Shown here in pieces: positions 16,027 through 24,374 of a stretch of 39,782 nucleotides of DNA. Source of the DNA: DASZCR01 sp035942915. GTDB taxonomy: Bacteria; Acidobacteriota; Blastocatellia; Pyrinomonadales; Pyrinomonadaceae. The DNA is taken from contig DASZCR010000317.1 in assembly GCA_035942915.1 (NCBI GenBank), positions 1 to 39,782 on the forward strand, written 5' to 3'. Under the pieces are notes generated by a model. That model saw only the letters and a list, made by a program, of their open reading frames with translations, was not told the origin of the DNA and ran no database searches. Both the position numbers and the translations under genes were made by a program. Numbering within the stretch: position 1 is the first letter of the stretch; the number at the start of each line of letters is the position of its first letter.

Positions 16027-16060
16027 GCGGGCAGAGGTCTCATCCTCTGCCCGCACAATC
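16027..16060 (+). terminator. strong hairpin between the FecR gene and the ABC genes
   Basis: Perfect 11-bp inverted repeat GCGGGCAGAGG / CCTCTGCCCGC with a 6-base loop, followed by ACAATCTTATTT. It lies about 80 bases after the stop at 15948 and about 50 bases before the ABC ATPase start. It probably ends or attenuates the sigma/FecR transcript, so the ABC genes may have their own promoter or be reduced relative to it. Confidence 0.65.
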
Positions 16061-16109
16061 TTATTTAAAACCTCCTGACGCATTAAATCGTAGAAAGTCT
16101 CATCGGCTT

Positions 16110-17072
16110 ATGAACCCTGTCATCGAACTCAACGGTTTAAGTGTCACGTTCGGCAGGCGGCCAATCCTGAAGGACTTAAGCGGGTCGGTCAAGGGTCGCG
16201 CCGTCGGTCTGCTCGGCCCGAACGGCGCGGGGAAGACGACGCTCATCCACACGCTGCTCGGCTTTCACGCGCCCAGCTCCGGCACTGTGCGCATACTCGG
16301 AGAAGACATCGCAACGAATGCCAAGAGCCTCCGCGCAGCGGTCGGCTACATGCCGGAGCGCGATTCGTTCATCGCCAAAATGTCTTGCGTGCGCTTCGTC
16401 CGACTGATGGCCGAACTCTCAGGCATCCCTTCCGAAGCGGCGCTCGAACGCGCGCACGAAGCCCTCTTCTACGTGGGTTTGGGCGAGGCGCGCTATCGCT
16501 CGGTTGACACCTATTCGCTCGGCATGAAGCAACTCGCCAAACTCGCGCAAGCTATCGTGCATGGGCCGCGTCTCCTGATTTTGGACGAGCCGACGAACGG
16601 ACTCGACCCGCCGACGCGAAGCCGCATGATTCGCCTCATTCAAGAGATACGCGACAGCGGCCGGGCGCGCATCCTGCTCTCGTCGCATCTGTTGCGCGAT
16701 GTCGAGGAATGCTGCGACGAAATCCTCATCCTGAAGGACGGGCGCATTGCCGCCAACTGCAACCTTGATGAAGAGCGCAAAGCGAACCGCAAGTTCATCG
16801 AACTTGAGACGCGCGGGGGCGACCGCGCGGCCTTCGCCGAAGCGATAGGCGGGTTGGGCTGCGAGTACGCGCTCGCGGGCGAGCGACGCATTAAACTCGT
16901 GATGCAGGACGGCGTGGAGATTGAAGACCTCTACCGTCTAGCCTTCGAGCGGCAGATTCAGATTCGTCGCCTTGACTACAAGCGCGATTCGCTCGAAGAC
17001 ATTTTTCTCAAGGCGATGGAGGGCGAAGAGAACGGCTTCGCCGGAGGAGGGAACGGCGATGGCCGTATTTGA
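16110..17072 (+). CDS. ABC transporter ATP-binding protein
   Basis: 320-residue ATPase of the export type. Walker A is GPNGAGKTT, the signature is YSLGMKQ and Walker B is LLILDEPTNGLDPP, with a switch His in ILLSSHLL. The C-terminal region of about 90 residues is typical of CcmA/Nat-type export ATPases. The start lacks a strong ribosome site. The stop overlaps the permease start by 14 bases, so the next gene is its membrane partner. The substrate is unknown; the position after an envelope-stress-type sigma pair suggests envelope maintenance. Confidence 0.9.
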   Translation: MNPVIELNGLSVTFGRRPILKDLSGSVKGRAVGLLGPNGAGKTTLIHTLLGFHAPSSGTVRILGEDIATNAKSLRAAVGYMPERDSFIAKMSCVRFVRLMAELSGIPSEAALERAHEALFYVGLGEARYRSVDTYSLGMKQLAKLAQAIVHGPRLLILDEPTNGLDPPTRSRMIRLIQEIRDSGRARILLSSHLLRDVEECCDEILILKDGRIAANCNLDEERKANRKFIELETRGGDRAAFAEAIGGLGCEYALAGERRIKLVMQDGVEIEDLYRLAFERQIQIRRLDYKRDSLEDIFLKAMEGEENGFAGGGNGDGRI

Positions 17073-17979
17073 AAACAGCTACGGGCGGTACGAAGGCAGG
17101 CTCACGCCGGAGTGGTCGCGCTTTCTCGTCCTCCCGCGCTACGCGCTGCGCGACGTGTTCGGCTCGAAGCTCTTCACTGCGCTCTTCTGCCTGTGCTTCA
17201 TCTACCCGCTCGTCGCGGCGATTCTGATTTACCTGCATCACAACGCGAACGCCATCGCGATTATGCAAATCAACGTGCGCGAGTTGCTGCCCATCAACGC
17301 GTCGTTCTTCCAGTATTTCGTCGAAGTTCAGAGCTGGCTCGCCTTCATCCTCACGGTGCTTGTCGGCCCCGTGCTCATCTCGCGGGACTTGGCGAACAAC
17401 GGCTTGCCGCTCTATCTGTGCCGTCCGTTCTCGCGTGCCGAATACGTGCTCGGCAAGATGGCGGTGCTCATTATTTTGCTGTCGCTCGTGACGTGGGTGC
17501 CGGGTCTCCTGCTCTTCCTCCTGCAATCGTACCTCGAAGGCGCGCGGTGGCTGGTGTCGAACTTGTGGATGGCGGGGGCTATCTTCGTCGGGAGCATGAC
17601 CTGGATAGTGCTGCTCTCGCTGCTCGCGCTGGCGCTCTCGGCGTGGGTGCGTTGGCGCATCGTGGCAAGCGGGGCGCTCGTCGGACTGTTCTTCATCCCG
17701 CCCGCCCTCGGCGAGGTTGTCAACGAACTGTTCCTCACGCGGCTGGGGCACCTGATTAGCCCCGCGTCCTTGATGAAGAAAATCTGGAGCGGGCTCTTCG
17801 GCCACTTCACGCGTGAGTTGGGCCGCTTTAACATAGAGGACGCCTGGGGCAGAAGTTTTGTCGGCGTCGCGTTGCGCGAGCCGCCGCTGTGGGCTTGCTG
17901 GCTGGTCATTGCTCTGGTCTGCCTCGCCTGCCTCTGGCTGCTCTCCCGCAAAGTCCGCGCTTACGAGGTAGTCCGATGA
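17059..17979 (+). CDS. ABC transporter permease
   Basis: About 306 residues with some six hydrophobic helices in the ABC-2 export style, starting FLVLPRYALRDVFGSKLF. The conserved stretch ISRDLANNGLPLYLCRPFSRAEYVLGK is split by a short loop and matches ABC-2 permeases (disordered N-terminus, then R-x-E/D-Y coupling-type motif). The ATG at 17059 has GGAGGAGGG upstream; an in-frame codon at 16972 would overlap the ATPase more deeply and is rejected. The stop overlaps the next ATPase start as ATGA. Confidence 0.88.
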   Translation: MAVFENSYGRYEGRLTPEWSRFLVLPRYALRDVFGSKLFTALFCLCFIYPLVAAILIYLHHNANAIAIMQINVRELLPINASFFQYFVEVQSWLAFILTVLVGPVLISRDLANNGLPLYLCRPFSRAEYVLGKMAVLIILLSLVTWVPGLLLFLLQSYLEGARWLVSNLWMAGAIFVGSMTWIVLLSLLALALSAWVRWRIVASGALVGLFFIPPALGEVVNELFLTRLGHLISPASLMKKIWSGLFGHFTRELGRFNIEDAWGRSFVGVALREPPLWACWLVIALVCLACLWLLSRKVRAYEVVR

Positions 17980-18941
17980 CGACGGCGGCTGCAACTTCGG
18001 AACGAATGATAGTCTTCGAGGGCGTCTCGAAGTTCTATGGCGAGATACTCGGCGTCAACCGGGTCAACCTGTCCATCGCGCCGGGCATCACGAGCCTCGT
18101 CGGCCCGAACGGTTCGGGCAAAACGACCTTGATGAACTTAATGACGGGGCTGCTGCGACCGACGCGCGGGACAATCAGCGTGCTCGGCACAAGCCCGAAC
18201 GACCCGGAAAGACTCTTCCGCAAAGTCGGCTACTGCTCGCAGTTCGATTCTTTCCCGCGCGGCATGACCGGGCGCGAGTTTATCGAGTTCTACCTCAGCG
18301 TTCACGGCTACACGAGAGGTGAAGTGCGGGATTTAACCGAGGCGGCGCTCGAACGCGTGTCGATGCAGGAAGCGGCCGAGCGCAAGGTGGCGGGTTACAG
18401 CAAAGGCATGAGGCAGCGCATCCGGCTCGCGCAGTCGATTGCGCACAACCCTTCGGTGCTCATCCTCGACGAGCCGTTGAACGGACTCGACCCGATGGCA
18501 CGCGCCGAGATTATCCGTCTGTTTCAGGCGCTCGCGGCGGAAGGTTTGTACCTCATCATCTCAAGTCACATCCTGCACGAAGTTGACATGATGTCTGACA
18601 GCGTTGTGCTGATGCACAACGGCTACGTGGTCGCGGAGGGCGACGTACACGGCGTACGCGACGAGATTGAAGAACACCCGATGCAAATCCTCGTGCGCTG
18701 CGACCGCCCGCAAGTTCTGGCCGCGCGTCTCTTCGAGCACGAGCACGTCATCGAGGCGCGCATCCACGACGACCGGCAGGGGCTATTCGTCAAGACGCGC
18801 CGCCCCGATGACTTCTACCTCCTGCTCAACCGGCTCGTGACAGAGCATAACCTTCAGGTCGAATCCGTCGCCCCGGCGGACGACGACCTGAATGCCGTTT
18901 ACCAATACCTGATTAGTTCAGATGGAGGGCGTGTAAGTTGA
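17976..18941 (+). CDS. ABC transporter ATP-binding protein (second pair)
   Basis: About 321 residues. Walker A is GPNGSGKTT, the signature is YSKGMRQR and Walker B is SVLILDEPLNGLDPM, followed by ISSHILHEV with the switch His. The ATG overlaps the upstream permease stop as ATGA, and the stop overlaps the following TTG start as TTGA. It pairs with the next permease. Two ATPase/permease pairs in one overlapping block suggest one heteromeric exporter or two related ones induced together. Confidence 0.9.
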   Translation: MTTAAATSERMIVFEGVSKFYGEILGVNRVNLSIAPGITSLVGPNGSGKTTLMNLMTGLLRPTRGTISVLGTSPNDPERLFRKVGYCSQFDSFPRGMTGREFIEFYLSVHGYTRGEVRDLTEAALERVSMQEAAERKVAGYSKGMRQRIRLAQSIAHNPSVLILDEPLNGLDPMARAEIIRLFQALAAEGLYLIISSHILHEVDMMSDSVVLMHNGYVVAEGDVHGVRDEIEEHPMQILVRCDRPQVLAARLFEHEHVIEARIHDDRQGLFVKTRRPDDFYLLLNRLVTEHNLQVESVAPADDDLNAVYQYLISSDGGRVS

Positions 18942-19816
18942 GTTCGACTGTTGAAACGAGGGAGAAGCGCGCGGCAGGGAGCGGCGAGGTGGCGAATCTT
19001 AACTGGTCGCTCTGGGCGCGGCAGACGCTCGCCGTCCTGCGCCTCGAACTCAGGAAGAACTTCCTCGGCCGGCGCGCCCTGCTGCTCTACGCCATCGCGG
19101 GGCTGCCGCTGACGGTGCTCGCGGCGGCCGCCGTCTTCGTGCGGCCTGAGGGTGGGTCGGAGAACTTCGCGGAGTTGAGCATCGCTTACTCCGTCATCTA
19201 CGGCGCGCTGATTCTGCGCACGCTCCTTTTCTTCGGTTGCGCGTGGGTCTTCATGAATCTGTTTCGCGGCGAGGTCGTTGACAGGAGTTTGCACTACTAC
19301 TTTCTCGCGCCCGTGCGACGCGAAGTGCTCGTCGTCGGGAAATACTTGTCGGGGCTGGTGGCGACCACCACGCTGTTCTGCATCACCACGCTCGGCTCGT
19401 TCGCCCTACTCTACTTCGGGCTCTTCCCGTCACAGAGCATGGAGTATGTTTTCAACGGCCCCGGTTTCGGGCAGGCACTCACCTATGCCGGCATTACGGT
19501 GCTCGCGTGCGTCGGTTACGGAGCAGTTTTTCTGATTGTCGGGTTGTTCTTCAGAAACCCGATTATCCCGGCGGGGCTGCTCTACGGCTGGGAGTGGATA
19601 AACTTTCTGCTACCGCCGCTGCTGAAGAAGGTGAGTGTCATTCATTACCTTCACTCGCTCGTGCCCATCCCCCCGCCTGAAGGCCCCTTCGCCGTACTCG
19701 CCGAGCCGACGCCCGCTTGGATTTCCGTCCCCAGCCTGCTCATCTTCACCGCGCTGGTACTCGTCCTCGCCGGCCTGCACATCCGCCGACAAGAAATCAG
19801 CTACGCGGGTGAATAG
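18938..19816 (+). CDS. ABC transporter permease (second pair)
   Basis: 292 residues, TTG start overlapping the ATPase stop. A polar N-terminus of about 25 residues is followed by five or six helices (about 48-64, 80-105, 140-165, 185-205, 265-285). The motif SLHYYFLAPVRREVLVVGKYLSG marks it as an ABC-2-type permease, though in two parts of ordinary length. It closes the operon; a 13-bp inverted repeat lies about 270 bases downstream. Confidence 0.88.
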   Translation: MSSTVETREKRAAGSGEVANLNWSLWARQTLAVLRLELRKNFLGRRALLLYAIAGLPLTVLAAAAVFVRPEGGSENFAELSIAYSVIYGALILRTLLFFGCAWVFMNLFRGEVVDRSLHYYFLAPVRREVLVVGKYLSGLVATTTLFCITTLGSFALLYFGLFPSQSMEYVFNGPGFGQALTYAGITVLACVGYGAVFLIVGLFFRNPIIPAGLLYGWEWINFLLPPLLKKVSVIHYLHSLVPIPPPEGPFAVLAEPTPAWISVPSLLIFTALVLVLAGLHIRRQEISYAGE

Positions 19817-20080
19817 ACGTGACTCTTTTGCCGCACGAGACTTTCGGTGCTGGCCGGTAGAGTGAAGGCTCGTTCTTACTCGCGCAACTTCCCCCTGATA
19901 CTTGATAGCAGAGAGCATGAACCCGATTGTGTCGCCAGCGGAGTCAACCGCGCAGTAAACCGCCGAGTACCGGCGACCTCATGCCGTGCGCGCGCTATAG
20001 CAGATGGGCTTCAAGGTAGAGATATCGAAAAGCAGTGCAGAAGATGGGCTTCAGGGTGGAGTTCTCCATATAAGCGAGGT
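19817..20080. other. non-coding interval with a short direct repeat
   Basis: No supported gene between convergent genes. AGATGGGCTTCA occurs at 20002 and again at 20041, each followed by a similar purine-rich stretch (AGGT-AGAG, GGGTGGAG), a 39-base period. The function is unknown. Confidence 0.4.
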
Positions 20081-20129
20081 GAGCTAAACCCGCACGCGCC
20101 TCTCATGGCAAGCGCCTGCGGGTTTAGCT
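20081..20129. terminator. bidirectional terminator-like hairpin
   Basis: Perfect 13-base inverted repeat AGCTAAACCCGCA / TGCGGGTTTAGCT around a 23-base loop that can pair further (GGC with GCC). It stands between the convergent ABC operon and htpX, 22 bases from the htpX stop. It is placed to end both transcripts. Confidence 0.7.
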
Positions 20130-20150
20130 GACAGAAAGCTAGTTGTGAGT

Positions 20151-21050
20151 TTATGCGACTCTGCTCCAAGTAGCGGAGGTGCTTTGAAGCCTGCGCTGGC
20201 GAGCCATCTCGCGCAGCCGCGCCACGCGCTCGGCCGTCGGCGGGTGCGTGCTGAAAAGGTTCTGCACCGAAAAGCCCGTGAGCGGCTGAACGATGAAGAG
20301 GTGCGACACGGCAGGGTTGACCGGCAGCGGCACGTGCCGCGAGTAGGCGTCGAGCTTTTCGAGCGCCGAGGCCAGCGCCTCAGGGTCGCCGCCTACATCG
20401 GCACCGGCGCGGTCTGCGCCGTGCTCGCGCGAACGCGAGATGGCGAACTGAATAATCATCGCCGCGATGGGCGCGAGGAAAATCATCAGCAGGCCGCCGA
20501 GTAGACTGCCGCCATCATCCTCTTCATCGCCCTGCGCGCCGCCGAAGAGCATGGCGAACTGCCCCAACTGCGCGACCATCGTGATTGCGCCTGCAAGCGT
20601 CGCCGCGACGGTGCTGACCAGCACATCGCGGTTGCGTATGTGGCCGAGTTCGTGCGACAGCACGGCCTCCAACTCCCGGCGGTCGAGGATACGCAGAAGG
20701 CCCGTCGTGACAGCGACCAGACCGTGGCGCGCGTTCCGGCCGGTAGCGAAGGCGTTCGGCGCGTCCGACTCGACGACGGCGACGCGCGGCTTCGGCAGAC
20801 CGAATCTCTGCGCCAGACGCGCCACCATGTCGTGAAGCTGCGGCGCTTCAGCGTAGGAGACCTCGCGCGCCCCGGCCATCTTGCTCGCTATCCGGTCGGA
20901 GAACCAGTAGCTGCCGAAGTTCATAACGAGCGCGATAACGAAGCCGAAGACCGCACCGTAACTGCCGCCCAGCGCGCCGCCCGCGACGACCAGCAACGCC
21001 GTCAGCGTACCGAGTAATAATGTAGTTTTAATCGTCCCCCAACTGAACAT
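20151..21050 (-). CDS. htpX: membrane zinc metalloprotease HtpX (M48)
   Basis: Inner-membrane M48 protease that clears misfolded membrane proteins. An N-terminal helix pair (about residues 8-50) is followed by the zinc motif HELGH, two further helices (about 155-175 and 190-210), and SREHGAD, which supplies the third zinc ligand. The C-terminus has THPPTAERVARL, typical of the family. Length (299 residues) is usual for HtpX. The ATG has GGGGAGG upstream. It is preceded by a putative manganese riboswitch and its terminator, an unusual control for HtpX. Confidence 0.92.
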   Translation of the reverse strand: MFSWGTIKTTLLLGTLTALLVVAGGALGGSYGAVFGFVIALVMNFGSYWFSDRIASKMAGAREVSYAEAPQLHDMVARLAQRFGLPKPRVAVVESDAPNAFATGRNARHGLVAVTTGLLRILDRRELEAVLSHELGHIRNRDVLVSTVAATLAGAITMVAQLGQFAMLFGGAQGDEEDDGGSLLGGLLMIFLAPIAAMIIQFAISRSREHGADRAGADVGGDPEALASALEKLDAYSRHVPLPVNPAVSHLFIVQPLTGFSVQNLFSTHPPTAERVARLREMARQRRLQSTSATWSRVA

Positions 21051-21070
21051 CTACTAACCTCCCCGCGCGC

Positions 21071-21121
21071 AAAAGAAAAAGACCTCCTGCGCGCGTTTAA
21101 TAAACGTGCTGCAAAAGGTCT
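21071..21121 (-). terminator. intrinsic terminator of the riboswitch expression platform
   Basis: Minus strand: AGACCTTTTGC pairs with GCAGGAGGTCT, and above an internal loop CGTTT pairs with AAACG. The stem is followed by TTTTTCTTTT. The 5' arm (GACCTTTTGC) is also the last conserved segment of the aptamer, so aptamer and terminator are mutually exclusive. Confidence 0.75.
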
Positions 21122-21220
21122 CGATCCTTACCCCGGCGAGCCGGGACGCCTCTCTCAATCGAGGCGGCCGTGCTGACGACCTCGCCGAACCCCGTAGGGC
21201 GACCTACTCCCCATCTCCGG
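21111..21220 (-). ncRNA. yybP-ykoY-type manganese riboswitch upstream of htpX
   Basis: On the minus strand the leader has the landmark pieces of this aptamer in order: GATGGGGAGTAGG, then GTCAGCACGGCC, then CCCGGCTCGCCGGGGTA, ending in GATCGAGACCTTTTGC. GGGGAGUAG and GAGACCUUU are the most conserved parts of the family. The terminator immediately downstream re-uses the final arm. In characterised members Mn2+ binding stabilises the aptamer and prevents termination, so higher Mn2+ should raise htpX expression. The identification is by memory of the consensus, not by covariance search; the P1 helix here is short. Confidence 0.75.
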
Positions 21221-21300
21221 CCTCTTTTCGGGCCGCTTCTTAGATGCTTCCGCACACGTCAGAGTTGGGTTCACTGGCGCCAAGCCTCGCCTCCCGGCTC

Positions 21301-21834
21301 CTAACCCGGCATCTTCTTCTCAAGTGTACTAACCAACCGCTGAACGTCTGTCGCTCCTATCAGTTGCTCGGCCTCCTCTCTCACGTCATCCACCTCGACG
21401 CCGAGGTGCTCGCAGACCTTTCGCTGCATCCGCAGCATCATCGTCATCTCTTGCTCGGCCAGCATACTGACCTGCAAATCCAGATGCGCGCGCTTGTCGG
21501 ATTGGCGCGTCATCCGGTTCTGGCTAATCAAGATGAAGATGGCGAGAAAGACGCCTTCGGACGAGACGATAAGCGTCAGGATGCCGAAGGGGAAGGGGTC
21601 GAACGACGCGATGCCGGGAATGAAGTGGAGGTTAATAGTAAACCATGCGACGAACCAGAGGATGTGAAATAGCAGGAAGGGCATGCTGCCCATGAGCGAG
21701 ACGAAAACGTCGCTGACCTTTTCTCCGGCCGAGCGGCGGTGAAGTTCCTTGAGTTCGAGTTGAGCTATCGCCTCGACGTTGTAGGCCATCGGGTCGGCCG
21801 TCGCCACAGACCCGCCATTGTTAGATTTCCCCAT
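21301..21834 (-). CDS. DUF1003 family membrane protein
   Basis: 177 residues. It has two hydrophobic helices (about 50-72 and 82-105) with the DUF1003 hallmark PFGILTLIVSSEGVFLAIFI followed by a basic SQNRM turn, then a helical C-terminus rich in Met and Gln. AAAGGGGGAG precedes the ATG. It is in tandem with htpX but separated from it by the riboswitch leader, so the two may be co-transcribed or not. The function of the family is not established; it is often described as a cyclic-nucleotide-related or stress-associated membrane protein without proof. Confidence 0.85.
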   Translation of the reverse strand: MGKSNNGGSVATADPMAYNVEAIAQLELKELHRRSAGEKVSDVFVSLMGSMPFLLFHILWFVAWFTINLHFIPGIASFDPFPFGILTLIVSSEGVFLAIFILISQNRMTRQSDKRAHLDLQVSMLAEQEMTMMLRMQRKVCEHLGVEVDDVREEAEQLIGATDVQRLVSTLEKKMPG

Positions 21835-21893
21835 GTTCGCTCCCCCTTTGTTCTTTCAAATTAACACGATTTCCCATTTCAACAAGCGAAGCG

Positions 21894-21995
21894 CTCTCAC
21901 GCCCGGCATCGTCCGCCGCGCATTCAACACCGGTAGCGCCATGTTTCCGATGAGAGGCACGCTCATTCATAGTCGGGTGTAAGCCGTTGTCAGGC
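21894..21995 (-). repeat. solitary attC-like site
   Basis: Minus-strand R'' is GCCTGAC (21995-21989) and R' is GTGAGAG (21900-21894). The R'' arm ACGGCTTACACCCGAC closely resembles that of the sites at 9637 and 11397. It is 9.6 kb away from the array and has no partner nearby. Confidence 0.55.
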
Positions 21996-22110
21996 GATAC
22001 CGTTAGGGGAATACTTCGGACGCCAGTCGGATACGCCGGTTCAAATTCTCAACAATATTTGCGCCCGTCATTCGTCTACAGGAATGGACGGGCGAGATAA
22101 GGAATCTGAC

Positions 22111-22575
22111 ATGTTCAATCAACTTCTTCCACAGCAGCTTGACAATACGTATGGCGGGCGCAGGCTGGCGCTCTGGCTCTTCGCGCTGGTCGTGTCGGTA
22201 CGAATCATCCAGAGCGTGTTCATTATCTTCGACGGCTACTCGACGGTGAGGGAAGCCGACGGCATCCCGCTCGACACGTACCCCGCCGCAGCCGCGCAGA
22301 CCATCGTCGGGCTCTTCGCGCTCTCCGGTCTCTACCGCCTGATTCTCTCTCTGCTATGCGTGCTGATGTTGGTGCGATATCGCGCCGCTGTTCCCTTCAT
22401 GTTTGTAGTGCTCTTGCTGAACTATCTGGCTGCCCAACTGATTCTCCGGTTCGTCCCTCTGGTCAGGGTCGGAGCGCCGCCCGCGTCCTTCGTGAACTTC
22501 ACGCTCCTCGCCCTGACGGCCATCGGCCTGTTGCTGTCGCTATGGAAACGGGGCGAGCAAAAGGTGAAGGGGTGA
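22111..22575 (+). CDS. hypothetical four-helix membrane protein
   Basis: 154 residues from the ATG at 22111, preceded by AAGGAATCTGAC; an earlier in-frame ATG at 22084 has no ribosome site. Four hydrophobic helices (about 18-38, 58-80, 84-108, 128-146) with short loops fill the protein. I do not recognise a family. It starts about 115 bases after the solitary attC-like site and runs opposite to that site's orientation, the same relation as in the terminal cassette at 4.7 kb. Confidence 0.75.
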   Translation: MFNQLLPQQLDNTYGGRRLALWLFALVVSVRIIQSVFIIFDGYSTVREADGIPLDTYPAAAAQTIVGLFALSGLYRLILSLLCVLMLVRYRAAVPFMFVVLLLNYLAAQLILRFVPLVRVGAPPASFVNFTLLALTAIGLLLSLWKRGEQKVKG

Positions 22576-22585
22576 CGCGAGATAG

Positions 22586-22788
22586 ATGAAAGCCATCGTC
22601 TACCACACCTACGGTTCGCCCGATGTCTTCAAGTATGAAGGAGCGAACTCATAGAGGCGGGGAGGGTGAGGTCGGTCATCGACAGGCGATACAGTCTGAG
22701 CGAGGTTCCTGAGGCTGTGCGGTATCTGGAAGGAGGACACGCTCGCGGTAAAGTGGTGATAACTTTGGAAGAGCACAACAAAACCTAG
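22586..22788 (+). pseudogene. remnant of a zinc-type alcohol dehydrogenase / quinone oxidoreductase (MDR)
   Basis: The N-terminus reads MKAIVYHTYGSPDVFKYEG, the start of an MDR-superfamily NAD(P)-dependent reductase. It is followed almost at once, in another frame, by the usual C-terminus LIEAGRVRSVIDRRYSLSEV, then VRYLEGGHARGKVVI and a stop at 22788. About 270 residues that normally lie between, including the nucleotide-binding fold, are missing. A TAG at 22652-22654 ends the N-terminal frame. This is an internal deletion with frame change, so the gene is dead. It begins 11 bases after the membrane-protein gene. Confidence 0.85.
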
Positions 22789-23057
22789 CGATGCGACGTT
22801 ACCCCAGACTATGCTCGGTTGCGCTTCGCAAAGCGGAAGAGTGCGACTGACGGCCGCATTGATAGTCGTATTTTCGATGGGTCGGCGGCGATGACACGCA
22901 GGCGTCGAAAGGGGCAGGTGACCGTCTTCCACATCATGAGCGCGAACGCTAACAAGCCGCATCCTTACACGTCGGCCGCAAAGCTCGTGGGCAATCAACT
23001 CTCTTACAGGGAATAGCGTGAATCCGCGCCTCTTCAAGGAACTGTTATGCGCTAACC
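22789..23057. other. interval without a supported gene
   Basis: About 270 bases between the oxidoreductase remnant and the convergent glycosidase gene. A short plus-strand ORF (22819-23016) has no family resemblance or ribosome site. It may be decayed coding DNA continuing from the remnant. Confidence 0.4.
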
Positions 23058-24287
23058 TCAAAGCGGCGCATTTCCTGACAAGACCTTCGGTGAACCTTTG
23101 ACAACGCTCCGGGCAGTCGCGCGCTGGGGAGGAGCGCGTCTGCTGCGCCGCCGTCTGAGAGGAGTATTGACGCTGCGTGTCATGCGCCTGATGAACTCCA
23201 CTTCCTCAGGGATGTAAGGCGTCCCGTTCATGCGAAAGACCTCGTGAAACCAGATGGACGGCTCACGGTCTGTGTAAGGGCGCTCCCATGAATCCCACGG
23301 CAGATGCGTCTGCGTCTTGCCCTGCACCAAGCCCCAGTTAACCATCCCGACATTGTGCGCTTTGCCGACCATCAATGCCCCGATGAAAAAGCTGCCGTTG
23401 CCGCGCGCCATGTACTCTGTGCAGATGAGCGGGCGCCTGTATCGCTTGAGCCAGTTGATTCGCTTCTCCAACTCTGAAGGCGAGTCGTAGTTATGGAACG
23501 TGATAACGTCGGACAACTCTATCTGCAAGCGGTCCATCTCGTCCATCTTCTCAGGGCTTGACCAATCGCCCTTCCACACACCTGAGCTGAGAGGCTGTTG
23601 CGGGTTGGCCGCGCGCGCCCAAGCGAACGCCTGCGGCAGCAGTGCCAGCACGAGATTGACCTTGTTCTTCGGCTCCTGTTGGCCGTAGCTTCCGTTGTTC
23701 ACATTATCCGGCTCGTTCCAGATGTCCCACGCCAGCACGCGCTCATCGCGCGCAAACGCGCCGACCACTCCCTTCACGTACGCTTCGAGGCGCGGATACT
23801 CCGAAGGGTCTTGGAGCGCCTTCGTGCTGGGGCTTTGCACCCAGCCGGAGTTATGAACGCCGGGACGCGGCGCTCGCTGTTTGCCCGGATGCGGGTGAGG
23901 GTCCCAGACCGAATCGAACAGGACGAAGATTGGCTTAATCCTGTGCTTCTGGGCGATACGCAGAAACGTGTCGAGGCGTCGCTTGAACCCTTCGGCGTCC
24001 TGTTGCCACAGCAGGTCATGCAGATAAACGCGCATCGTGTTCATCCCCAAACCCTCCGCCCAACTCAACTCCAAGTCAATCCGCTTCGGGTCGAAGGTCT
24101 CGGCCTGCCACATTTCAAGCTGATTAATCGCACTCGCAGGGTTATAGTTACTGCCAACGAGCCAGGGCTGCCGCCCATACCACTCCCATGCTTTCTGCTC
24201 CGACCACTTCTGCGCCTGCGCCGAGACAGTGACGTGACAGAGAAGAAGAAGGATGACGACCTGCGACAGTCTTCGCACTGATGACAT
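23058..24287 (-). CDS. secreted glycoside hydrolase of the (beta/alpha)8 cellulase type
   Basis: 409 residues with a signal peptide (VVILLLLCHVTVSAQAQ). The barrel has WNEPDN with the acid/base candidate Glu192 and ICTEYMARG with the nucleophile candidate Glu291, the clan A arrangement seen in GH5-like enzymes. Other barrel strands are visible (NTMRVYLHDLLW, KPIFVLFDSVWDP, DVITFHNYDS). It probably hydrolyses a plant or microbial beta-glycan outside the cytoplasm; the substrate is not predictable. The C-terminal 35 residues are strongly Arg-rich and look disordered. GGAGGACGAG lies upstream of the ATG. Confidence 0.85.
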   Translation of the reverse strand: MSSVRRLSQVVILLLLCHVTVSAQAQKWSEQKAWEWYGRQPWLVGSNYNPASAINQLEMWQAETFDPKRIDLELSWAEGLGMNTMRVYLHDLLWQQDAEGFKRRLDTFLRIAQKHRIKPIFVLFDSVWDPHPHPGKQRAPRPGVHNSGWVQSPSTKALQDPSEYPRLEAYVKGVVGAFARDERVLAWDIWNEPDNVNNGSYGQQEPKNKVNLVLALLPQAFAWARAANPQQPLSSGVWKGDWSSPEKMDEMDRLQIELSDVITFHNYDSPSELEKRINWLKRYRRPLICTEYMARGNGSFFIGALMVGKAHNVGMVNWGLVQGKTQTHLPWDSWERPYTDREPSIWFHEVFRMNGTPYIPEEVEFIRRMTRSVNTPLRRRRSRRAPPQRATARSVVKGSPKVLSGNAPL

Positions 24288-24374
24288 TGATTCTCGTCCT
24301 CCATCTATTGTGCAGCTTACAGTCTGAGAGCAGGAGTTTCTGAAGCGAAAGCCTCTTTATTAGCTTGCTGTGCC

